Part shown: positions 23,371-34,300 of the stretch, piece by piece
How the letters are laid out: each line of letters starts with the position of its first letter
Numbering within the stretch: position 1 is the stretch's first letter
Source: Apostichopus japonicus
Lineage: Eukaryota; Echinodermata; Holothuroidea; Aspidochirotida; Stichopodidae
Assembly: GCF_037975245.1 (NCBI RefSeq)
Contig: NC_092580.1
Span: 35,125,001-35,189,000, forward strand
DNA length: 64,000 bases
Reading direction: 5' to 3'
Notes under the pieces: model-generated
What the model was told of the DNA's origin: nothing
Seen by the model: only the letters and a program-made list of their open reading frames with translations
Databases searched by the model: none
Program-made: the position numbers and the translations under genes

Positions 23371-25446
23371 CCGGGAAGAGAAGAGGAAAAGTCACAATTA
23401 CAGCGCGGAACACTATTATATACACAGGGTAGCCAGTGACGGATCGAGGATTACGGAGGGGTGTGCGCCTTACCAACTCTATTTTTTACGTTTCCATTTT
23501 TCCTCTCTCACTAATGTAGATGTGATTAATGACCTTCGCCCGTAGTACCAAGACCTTGACAAAGTCCGGCAATACACCACTTACTTCATCGATAACAAGT
23601 GATCGGGTATATTAGTGACGTCTAGAGGTCGTGCACTGACCTACATGGAGTGTGACCACTTCCGAGTTTGCAATTTCCCAAGATCAGGCCCCGAAAATAC
23701 AAGAAATCCCAAGGGCACGGTAGGCTACTGTATGGATATCTAGAAATATGTAGCGATATCCAGGGATGAAAATCCCAAGATCTTCCCTAAACTGATGGCA
23801 GATAGAGAATCGAAGCCTTTAGTGTGTAATGAACCTGAAACTGTGCGTCTTTCGAAATGAAAAGAATGTGGGGCAAAGTAGCGTAACTCTTATGGGCTCG
23901 GACCGTGCTGAGCAGGTGGCCCCGACCAAAAGGGGGCCCCGCTATACTGGTGCACATAAAAAGGGTACCTCTTTGGATAGGGAGGACCCGTTTTACTTGG
24001 AAAGAAAAACTCATGCAAAGACTGAACAAGACAATATACATATTTTCACGTGATACGGAATACGGACATCATGATCATGGGCTCATTGGGTATTAATGTC
24101 TGTATCGAGCTAGTTGTGTTATTTATTATTATAATCGAAAACGAAGTATATAATTTAAAACCCATTTCCAGCCAATGTTGTACTGAGTACAACATGGGAC
24201 ATATGATTTTTTGAAAAATTCTAAAACAATAACCCAACACCCAACAGACTTGAAACTGCGTTCATTTGAAAAAGAAGGCAGGGCTTTCACATAAATGTAA
24301 TAATAAAAGGTAAGAATAAAGATGCCTTCGGTGTATCTGGTAAGTAAAAAAGCACAGGAAATTAGGCTTAGATGGAGACAAAGTTTCAGCCGAAATTAGG
24401 CCTATTCTAAGGTTGATTACTGTATTTTGTACAGTAGTCTCCATTATACTCCATACAGAAGGGGGCCCTTGCCCACTCCCCCCTGGAAAAAAAGAAAAAA
24501 AAGTTAAGCATATGACATTTCAATGATTTCCCCCAACCAACAGTTCTCTAGTTATGTTCATTGCATACGGACCCATAATGCATTACTGATATTTTTGAAA
24601 ATCAAAATCCTAAGACATGAGATCTCAAAATAACCGATGTTTAAATGCAACTTGAACGGGAAGTGTCTTTTCCGACGAACTATATAGGAGTATTTTTTGG
24701 CCAAACAATCGTCGTACGCTCCGCGCCAACTGATGGCGGCGCTCCGCTTAGATAGTATCAAGAATTGTGTTACACCTTTATGACCTACTGATCCCTCCCC
24801 TTGTAAACATTTCTGCGGACGCCCTTGCTTGGACCTCCTGATAGGGGGCCCCTTTGGGCCAGGACCACCAGGCTCATCGTTACGCCACTGGTGGAGCATT
24901 GCACAATAAACAGATAATAGTTACTTATTTCAGTCTCATTTCAATTATTCGAATTTTTAAAGCAAACAGCAGATATCACATCATATCAGTGAGTATGAAA
25001 ATGGCGTTCCGGGGATGAACAGCCTCCAAACTGTAGATGTGTGTAGTGTTTGGTTTCTGAAATAACTGGTATTGTTTCATTTCCTTCAACGAAGATTTAT
25101 AGTAGCCGTTATAAGAGGTTTTAATATTTGAACACCAACAAATTAACTGTGTCTGAATTTTCGAAAATTCCCTGACCACCATTCTTTTCATACTTCCCTC
25201 TACTCGTGCAATTTTGACCGGTCTGTTAGGGGTTGAAGGAGGTTTTTCTGTATTGGTTGTTCATATATGAAATTGTGTGCAACATTATAGGTATGTTTTG
25301 AAGTGAATTTATTCACGAGAGTTGTGAATTTTCAAATTCTGAACAAATAATGGGCTTAAAACCTTGAAAAGTGGGGTTTACGGGTATTGTGGGCCGCGAC
25401 GAGAATCACCAGGAGATGCGATGAGGTCGAGCATGATGTGTAACTG
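23371..25446. other. Intergenic with unpaired MITE ends
   Basis: At 23434 CAGTGACGGATCGAGGATTA looks like a left hAT-like terminus. At 24877-24890 ATCGTTACGCCACTG looks like a right terminus, but their flanks (AGGGTAGC and GTGGAGCA) are not a target duplication. The core motif TACGCTCCGCGCCAAC...GCGCTCCGCTTAGATAGT is at about 24714-24757. No gene. Confidence 0.55.
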
Positions 25447-25454
25447 GTGACAAT

Positions 25455-25700
25455 CTTCAAAATGGTTATGGATGAAAAAAAAAAAACTATTGGGAAATTC
25501 TTGGTTCTAATGCAAAAGTGTACATCTGGTTGGTCATTTCAAGCCCGAGAAGTGCCATATTCAGTGATCTGGGGGGGGGGGGGGGGTATTAAAACCAGAA
25601 ATTTTATTGTACGCTGCGCGCCAACCGATGGTGCATCATGGGCGCTCCGCTTAGCTAGTAATTCGCGCCCCCGGGTTAGAAAATCCTGGATACGCCCCTG
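25455..25700. mobile_element. Probable hAT-like MITE, left end degraded
   Basis: Ends AATCCTGGATACGCCCCTG, a typical right terminus here. It is bounded by an exact 8-bp duplication GTGACAAT (25447-25454 and 25701-25708), but the left end lacks the expected CAGGGGCG. The interior has TTTCAAGCCCGAGAAGTGCC, shared with 62856-63111, and the GCTCCGC core motif. Confidence 0.5.
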
Positions 25701-25708
25701 GTGACAAT

Positions 25709-26334
25709 ATCATAGCGGTCATATAGAAATATTTTGGGATAAGAACTGCCATATAAGAACTATTTGTTCTAATTGAAGATATTATTTATTGAATATTACT
25801 ATAGTATACATATCTCTCGCGTTACTTATCTGGCGCTGACACTTGATTTCTCGCGTCTTGTTTATATCGAAGGAACACATGAAGGTCGTGTCATGTATAC
25901 TACGTACATTACATTACCGCACTACAGCAGTATCAGCAGGTCAAAAGTGTGTGTGTGTGGGGGGGGGGGGGAGGCATAAATGACTGAACATGGATAAAGC
26001 TGAAGGAGTGTGCGTGTATGATATTAAAGTAATTTGATAGTTTGATATCACAAACTGACATGCCTAATGTTCATAACGTACCATATAGGCCTATGGAAAA
26101 GTTCTAGAACCAACTGTAAAATAAGAATAAGAAAGAAAGATGACCTTCCAAGAGCAGCGTACGAATATTGTTTATACTCGTACCAAGACAATTGACTTGT
26201 TTACAAATGACATAAGATAAGTTCGGACACTCATGATATAGCTAAACGTTTTTATGCTCATGGTGAGGAAATTCGAAGGTGCCACGATGGCCAATGTATC
26301 AGCTATCTATTGAGGGTTAGGGATTGACTGATGG
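25709..26334. other. Intergenic; segment shared with 60645-60800
   Basis: About 26150-26310 (GAGCAGCGTACGAATATTGT ... GTGCCACGATGGCCAATG...CAGCTATC) recurs in diverged form at about 60645-60800, so it is an old dispersed repeat. The TSD of the next element occupies 26327-26334. Confidence 0.6.
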
Positions 26335-27416
26335 CAGGCGCGGCGGAACGGAAAAATTATTGGGGGGCTAATGTGTGGAGACTATCTAAGCGGAGCGCCA
26401 CCATCGGTTGGCGCGGAGCGTACAAGAAAATTTTGGGTTTTTTCAAACCCCCAGATGGCCGGAAAAGGTACTTCCAGAGTGTTTTATGCTGCGAATACCT
26501 AGCCCTAAAATATGGGTCTCAAGCCTGCAATTTCTCAGATTGCACGTAAAAGTCTGTAAAAACATTGTGATTTGTATATTCGATGGTGTTTTAAGAGAGT
26601 AGCTATTACTCGTAGTGTACTCGCAAAGTGTAGGAAGGGCAGTGGCGGAGCTAGGGGTATTGGTCAGGGGGGCAAGAATGGTCTGTAGGGGCGCTTTCGA
26701 CACTATCTAAGCGGAGCGCCACCACAGGTTGGCGCGGAGCGTACAGAATTTTTTTGAGTAAAGATACCCCCTAGATTGCAGGAAATGACCCTTTCCGGGC
26801 CTTGCTAATTTGCAGATAAACGGAGAATAAATAGGTGTCGTCGCCATTTTGTCGGAAAATTACACCAACAGAATATGACAAATGTCAATAGGTATATGAG
26901 AGCGCAATAAAATAGTCAATAATCGCGAATAAGTAAAAAGTAGTGAAAAGCTGAAAAGGGCGCCAGCAGTCCATTTGAGTCCGTCAGGGGGGGGGGGGCA
27001 TCCGCCCTGACTGTAGCCTATATATGGACGCTCCGCCACTAAGTAAGGGGATGTTGGAGAACTGGCTGAAATGAGGCAAGTCATTGGCCTAAGACGAAGT
27101 TGTGTTACGCTTACCGGTACTCACACTCACTGCTTCCACTTTTAACGGGGCATGAATACGCGGTTGGGGTGACAATGTGGTCTATAGCCAGGGGACGGGC
27201 CGAGGGTCCCCCAGCAATTACTAAAATTATTACACCTATATAGTATACGTGTGCATTGGACAGATCGACAAGTATGCATTGAAAAATGGGCAGATGCACG
27301 TTTCGGAGCCTTGGTAAATATTGGGGGGGGGGGGGCTTATCATGCATTTGCCCCCTTAACTTTTTCATTGGGGGGCTGAGCCCCCCCAAGCCCCCCCCCC
27401 GGTTCCGCCGCCACTG
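26335..27416. mobile_element. hAT-like element, outer copy of a nested pair
   Basis: Starts CAGGCGCGGCGGAACGG and ends CCGGTTCCGCCGCCACTG, so the termini are inverted repeats with small differences. They are flanked by an exact 8-bp duplication ACTGATGG (26327-26334 and 27417-27424). A second MITE (26640-27041) with its own duplication sits inside it. Without that insert the element would be about 670 bp. There is no transposase frame. Confidence 0.88.
26640..27041. mobile_element. hAT-like MITE nested in 26335-27416
   Basis: Starts CAGTGGCGGAGC and ends GCTCCGCCACTA, flanked by AGGAAGGG (26632-26639) and AGTAAGGG (27042-27049), 7 of 8 identical. A close full-length relative lies in the opposite orientation at 55225-55609, sharing both ends and the interior. 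Because of that relationship similar peptides can be read from both copies; they are not genes. Confidence 0.88.
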
Positions 27417-27424
27417 ACTGATGG

Positions 27425-28228
27425 AAAGTTCTGCAAGGAATTAGAGACCATTTGATGATGTGTAAGTCAGTGCCGATTATATAGAGTATGCTTTGTGTTA
27501 GAGTCAATGATCTACATCACGTACTGATGCATTGATGTGGTTAGACTCAAGTACGGTCCAGTTACTCTAGTTGATATGTTTGGAGGGTTATTAACCCACA
27601 GTTAAAAGTGGCTAAGAAATACAACCTGAATGATAACAGTGTTTCAGAGTTTTAAAACATATCGAAATAACTTTTACGCCTAAAGTCATGATTCTCAAAT
27701 GATCACACGTAATAGAAATTTACGTCATTCACGTGCGTTCAAAATACAGTCATATGACTTTTTGTTATTACTCGGGGAACCATTTTGTTGTTATCCTGGG
27801 TATATCATTGTGACCGCCTGAAACCCAAATTGTACTATTCTGTACGTCACTTACACCATTTTGTAATCGCGTTTGTGTTGTCTGTTTCCTTTTTCATTAT
27901 CACAGAGTTAAAAACTGTTTATGAGCTCCGAATACTTTTTGTAACCAAGTAAATGTATTTATGGTGAAACTAGCCTGATCAACTCGATGTTGGATAAGAC
28001 AACAGACCGACAATACAGTTAATTATACCCCGTACAAATAGACCGAACTTGATTCAAGACGTTTTCAGTTTCAGTGCTAGCTAGTTTATATCACATACAT
28101 AAGGTACAGACTCGACTCCGACGGTTGCCGAGCATGAAAGCTCAATTTTAACTCAGAATCTGATTTGTTTGAAGGAAACTAACCTCTAAGATTTTTTAAT
28201 TTTAAGGCTAAAACCCCCAAAATTCAAT
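27425..28228 (+). promoter_or_regulatory. ARL8 5' flank (promoter region inferred)
   Basis: The 800 bp between a transposon and the ARL8 start codon. There is no TATA box at an evident position and no CpG-dense block. A 5' UTR probably occupies the last 100-200 bp, but no start site can be fixed from sequence. Confidence 0.3.
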
Positions 28229-28351
28229 ATGTATAACTTCTTCAGTAAGTTGTTAGACTGGTTGAAGAGTCTGTTTTGGAAAGAGGAAATGGAACTGACA
28301 TTAGTAGGTCTTCAGTACTCCGGGAAGACCACTTTCGTTAACGTTATTTCG
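28229..28351 (+). CDS. ARL8: ARL8 exon 1: amphipathic helix and P-loop
   Basis: Residues 1-41, ATG in the context TTCAATATGT. It is the only ATG before the conserved [20 protein letters not shown] segment in frame. It ends ...TTFVNVIS in phase 0; the donor is GTATGT. Confidence 0.97.
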
Positions 28352-31300
28352 GTATGTTGTGTACGTTAGTCTACGAACTACGTTAGGCTACGAAGTAACA
28401 AACATAGGCCTAAGCGCAGGCTTATGCTTCGATCAGTGCAAATAGTGTCAAGTATATGCCTACCTGCTAAGGGATATAACTAACATCAGATTCACATTGC
28501 ACAGCCACTCTATGCATCCATTGTACCATTTGAGAAGTTTGTGTAGTATCACAGAGCTTGAGTATCAGCCCTGATAATATCCAGGACGAAGTGTTGCAGC
28601 TTATGCACAGGGGCTAGACTAGGCCTAGTCTTCTGTATTAGGCCTATGTACTCATCACACGCTTTTGTACAGTTGCACTTATGATTTTCCAAAATTGAAA
28701 ACTTGTATGGTAAAAAGGAATAGTGCAGTTACTCATTGCTATTCTTAAATGATACTAAATAGACTTATCTATAAAAAATCTAAATAAATTATCTGCTCTG
28801 CTTATCTGAAAATATTGCACAATTACAGGATGAAAGGGAAGTAATACTTTCTAAGGGTGTGACCTAACGGATATTTTGCTAACCGTTTAACCGTATCACC
28901 TGCCGATCGGTTAAACGTTTAAACGCCGTTTCCCGATTGCGGCTTTTTTGACGCACCATCACTCGACTTTTAATGAAAATAGGACATTATGAGTACAATA
29001 ATTAAGGTTTTTTTTCCAGCAGGTAGCAATTCTGGCAACAAGACAACGATCAATGTATGTTAATTACTAATTAGGCCCAATAATATTGCGAACATTTCGT
29101 GTAATAATTGCTGAAAACAATAACACACATGATCAGTATTCGTGGTCTTCAGAAGTTCAGATCACTGAATTTATATAACTCGGCCTTTGGCAACATCGTA
29201 ACTTTTGAAAAAAAAACAATATATTTGTCTATCTATCACAAGATTTTAAACAAAAACTTGCCTAACTTAGCAAACTTACCCACCTTTCCTGCTTACTCAT
29301 TAAAAGTCATGTTTAGAAAACAAATTACGCACCCACATGTTGTGCGATGGGTTGTAAAAATCAAGTTGAAACTGGTTTGAGCAGCCTCCGATTTCATTTT
29401 CTTTCTCTTGTGTCACATACATGATACAGTACTTTACATTTGATACAAAGTTACTTCACCTACAGCTTCCCAAAATTTGTGTCGCAATAGGTTAAGTTTT
29501 AACCGCGCAGCGCAGTACCATTCATAATTTGCATATTACACCAAAATTTACACTCGGTGTCCAGATGGCGGGAGAATGTAACATCATGTTCAATGTGTAG
29601 TGTCGTTCCCATGGTGCGATGAACTTGGGCAAGTTCGAATGTCAATGACCTTCTTAGGTTCTGTGACCAATGTCAGTGGGAATTATGTGTGTGAAAACTC
29701 GGGTTTTTCCACGTGTTATATATATAGAAGGTTTACGTAAGCGGAGCGAATTTTGGGGCGGCTCGTTGATTGTGAGGAAGCACTTATCTAAGCATCAATA
29801 TTTGTGAAAAATATCGTAAGGTTTTTCATTTTCATTCATTTTCTTTTATGTTTGCCGCAATCCCGCCCGCAATGAATGCACAGTATACTACCATGTGTGA
29901 AAAAAATGGCTGTACACGTGCGGACCTGAGAGAGCAAATTGGTCTTTTGTTGTTAATGTTATTATGGTACTTTCTAGAACGACCATTTGCGTCTTTTGGG
30001 GTCAACATATTTTCACGCGGGATTTCACCATGCCATTGATCGATGTACACGGGTGATATACTGTATGTCGCAAATATAAACTGAGAAAATGAATTGAGGA
30101 CACTATCATGAGCTCATGACTATTGGCCTACTACTATAGTTATATTGAACACATTATTCATGCCTAAAACATCGTTTTTCTGTTTTTTATTGATAGTTTG
30201 CAGTACATTACTCAGTTCTTTACATATTTTCAAATAATTTTCATGTTTAAAATGTATTTGATTTTTTTTTTAATCTTCCGTTTATACGGTTTGTGATTTC
30301 TAAACGGGTAGTGCATTTGCGGCCGGTTAAACGGTTAATCGTTTAAACGGTCACACCCTTAATACTTTCACTGCAGTCCCCGTGACACTGTAAAATGCCT
30401 GTACAGTCTACATGTAGTTCCCATATTTTTTCTGCTGTAAGAAAGAGGACAAGTTGTTTCAGTCTGGAGAGAGGTTAATTCACCCAAAGACACATGATGT
30501 AAGATAGAAAAAAGGAGGAAGTGTCCCAGAAAATAATTTAGCTTGAAAATAATTCAGTTTGGCATCACATCACACAATAGATGCAATATGGTCAAAATGG
30601 CTATAAAAACCCAAAGATGTACCACACTTATTTTACACATGAACCATAGTACTTCTTGAGAGACAAAGTTTGGAGCATTCAAAACTGCTACACAAAATTT
30701 GAACCCTAAATTATGACCTGTATCCTAGGAATCCAGAAGTATGGTAGCCCTACCTACATGTGTCTGAATGACAGAGAGGCAATGGTTGGCACAGTTAATT
30801 TGAAAATAAAGTGCCATTGCCATGGATGCTGATAAAGGTCATAGTGAGAGAAACAAACAACCCAAATGTCATTTACATTTTGTATAATTAATTTAATTCT
30901 TCAAAACATGTATGTATGGTGCTACAAGATTGTGCTAAAGTTAACACAAAGTACATCTTAAAAGGGCATTCAGAGTTAAAAAGTAACTGCTTGTTTTATC
31001 TTCTTTATTTTACAGTCTGGTCAGTTCAATGAAGATATGATTCCCACAGTTGGATTCAACATGAGGAAAGTTACCAAAGGAAATGTCACCATCAAGGTAT
31101 TGTGATTCTTCTCAGCTGTAATGTACTCATTGCTAAATGACTTTGGTTGCTAGATACTGTGTCAATAAGGACACCTCATTGAGGTGTCATTCAGGGCAGA
31201 TTTTACAAGGAAAAAGGCTAGTGTATATGTTATGTAGTTGAGAAGCATTCTACATTAACCAATCCAGCTATTAAGTCTGGGCTGCCTCTCAGTTTTTTTA

Positions 31301-34300
31301 TTCATTGACAAAGGAATCTACAGAAATCTATTGTATGTGATCATGGTGTGGTACGTATTTGTATGAGTGTGTGCATGTGATGCCCCTTCTAAACAAAAGA
31401 TCTCAATGAGTACAGTTTGGTTGAAGTTCATATTGGTATGCAGAATTGATGAAGATCAACAGATGTTAAAGTCTGAAAACCCCTTAACATGATTACTTGC
31501 AGCTTGGTTGAACTTCATACGTGGTACGTAGACCTCTCTTGATTAGTACACCAACCTATTGAAATTGGTTGAAGTCAAAGTTCATTTTAGGTAAACTAGG
31601 TCAAAATCTAGGAACTGTATTCACAATGGTTAATTTGAAAGTATAGCTTGAATGAATTTCTTACTTGGCATGTACAGTACATTCACCTTAGGGTATGTGA
31701 ATCCTCTATGGCTGTTTATTTACATGAAAGTTAATGTAAGTTCAACATAGGTCAAAGTCTGAACATGATTGAACTTCAAAGGTAAAGCTTGTGTGAGTTT
31801 CGCACCTTGTGTATAGAGTAGACTCACCGTAGTAATTACATAAAACCTTTTGCATCAAGAGTGTACAGTAGGTCAAAGTTCATTTGAGCTCAACAGAGTT
31901 GAAAATCTAAACAGTTTTTCAATGCGAAACTCCAAAGAATGAAGCTTGGATGAAATTTTTATTCCTTGTCAGAGGCAAAGGAATATATGCGCTGGTGATT
32001 GTGTGTGTGTGTATGTATGTGACACTTGCTTGTTTACACAGTAACTCGAAAAGATAATGGTGGGTAAACTTCATACTTGGTGTGTGGATCCATCTTATTA
32101 GGTCAACATACAGTAGGCTTAAGTCTGAAAACTAATCCCAATAGGGCCAATACCTCCAAAGTGAAACTTGTAGGTACTTCATTATGTGGGTCATTGCATT
32201 AGGTAGGGACCAGGGTGGATTTAGTAGATGTGCTGTACTGTACTCTCAAACCATGCCTATATTCCAAGTGCTACATGTCAGACCAAGCTGTATTTGGTCA
32301 TGGGACAGACATATTGGATCTAGAAATATTGATTAAAAGTAGGTAAACCAGGATATGCCTTTCTTGTAAAATTTTACAGTATACATGTAACAGTGTCTTT
32401 GATAAAATTAGGGGAAAATTTGTTACTTTGTAAATCTTTTTTTGGTGCACATTCCAAGACATTGCTGCATTGTATATTATCTGTTTAATACGTAAGACAA
32501 CAAATTACAGATCTCTTTTGTTTCAATTGAATTGAAAATGAACTCATTCTTTTCAAAACTATGTATTACAAATTTTGCAATACCCATGTAAAGTACAGTA
32601 TATGGTGTCCTATTGTTGATCTTGTGTTACTTACAGTGTACAGTACTGTACGTAAGGGGACCCAATTACAATTGTTCTGTACACAGTACACATCTGTAAT
32701 ACACTTACGTTGATAAAGTGTATTGACACCGACTCCAACATAAAGATGAGCTTAAACCTTGTCCTTTAGAGTTGCATGTCATTTCATATACAGTTTACAT
32801 TGTGGTGTCCTAGACATCAATGTTACATCAGGTATAGATGTCTAGTAGTAGGGTCATTCCATGTCAAATCACGGATGGCTGTTGGTACACCCTCTCCAAA
32901 AATCCCCAAATTTGTTGTATGATTGGAACACCATAATATTCTGAAAATTTCAGTTGCATTGCTTCACAAAATGCTGATTTATCACACTTTGAAATTCCGC
33001 TATTTGTCGCCACCGTGGCATTTTGGCATTTTCTTGACTTTTGAGGTCTCATTTCTCAGCAATTATACATCCTACTACCTTTCTATTACAGATGCATACA
33101 TAGAGTCTATCCCATAGAACAGGAATATAAAAAAATAGGTTACAAAAATATCGTCTTGTAGAGTTAGGTTAACTTAAAAGTGTCAAAATATTTGATTTTT
33201 GTACTTTTCACTTAAAGATGTGCTATTTTTAGTGATGAATTGCTCCTAAACCATTAAACCAGTACTTTCAGAGGTTATTATGTCTAGTACAAACAATACA
33301 AAATAATATATATAATATATTTGCAAGTTGTGCAACTCTAAAGTTGCTATATCATGCTGCGATTCAGCATGAGGTAGGGGTTTTGATGCCAAATTTTTTA
33401 CCAAAGTACAGTAACCATGTTAGAGCTGTCAGGGTTTTATACTGAAAGTTAGAACCCTGAAATTTGTTTAGGTGTAAGAACTTTATACTTATAATTAAAG
33501 TATAATACTTTAATTATAATGTATAAAAGTAAGTTGGCCTGACGTTTCGATCCTAGCAGGATCTTCTTCAGAGGCTCAATGACAAGTACTGTAACAGTAC
33601 AGTTACAGAAGGGACAAAAACATGCACAGAATACAGACAGGTTGTATTCTGTGCATGTTTTTGTCCCTTCTGTTACTGTTACTTGTCATTTAGCCTCTGA
33701 AGAAGATCCTGCTAGGATCGAAACGTCAGGCCAACTTACTTTTATACATTCTATTACACAGGCTCTCTAGTGGATAAGCAGTTTGCTAACAGTTTTATTT
33801 TATTTTGATTTTTTACTTTAATTATAAGTGTAAAGTTCTTACTGTACACCTAAACAAATTTCAGTTCTACTGTAGCTTTTCTCAAGATTAATTTATGAAG
33901 TTGTTAAGTTGCTCCGATGTACAAAAGAGGTCGGCTTTGACAGCCAATAACTCAAAACGCGTTATGTTGAAAAATTCTGATAATTTTTTCTGGAAGAGAT
34001 ATAGTTATTGTGTTACATGTGGTGTTTGCCTGTGAAATTAGCATGATCACTGGGGTGGAGATACTTTCATAAAGTGACAATACAGTAGGTTTGTGTGTTT
34101 TTGATGTCTTCTTGCTTGCAAACACATATTAACCAGAAGGGAAGCTTTGATAAATTTCATAGTTAGTACACTTATACCTCATATTAAGCAGAGAAAGTCT
34201 TTTGAGAAGGTCAAAGTTCATTTGAGGTCACCAGAGGTCACAATGTGAAACCAAACACACTATCTCAAGACAATCTCTGACAGATACCATACTAGAGGCC

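Noticed and set aside
23649-23656. AGTGTGAC, matching the 8 bp left of the CAGGCGCG end at 21581
   Set aside because: The bases before it (CTACATGG) do not form a complementary terminus, and an 8-bp match within 2 kb can occur by chance.
24711-24890. Pairing 23434 (CAGTGACGG) with 24890 (CGCCACTG) as one element
   Set aside because: Flanking octamers AGGGTAGC and GTGGAGCA do not match and the ends belong to different terminal families.
26860-27084. A peptide (GLKWTAGALFSF and following) that recurs at 55164-55412, seemingly a conserved protein
   Set aside because: Both are copies of the same MITE in opposite orientation; conservation follows from the repeat, with no start or splice context.
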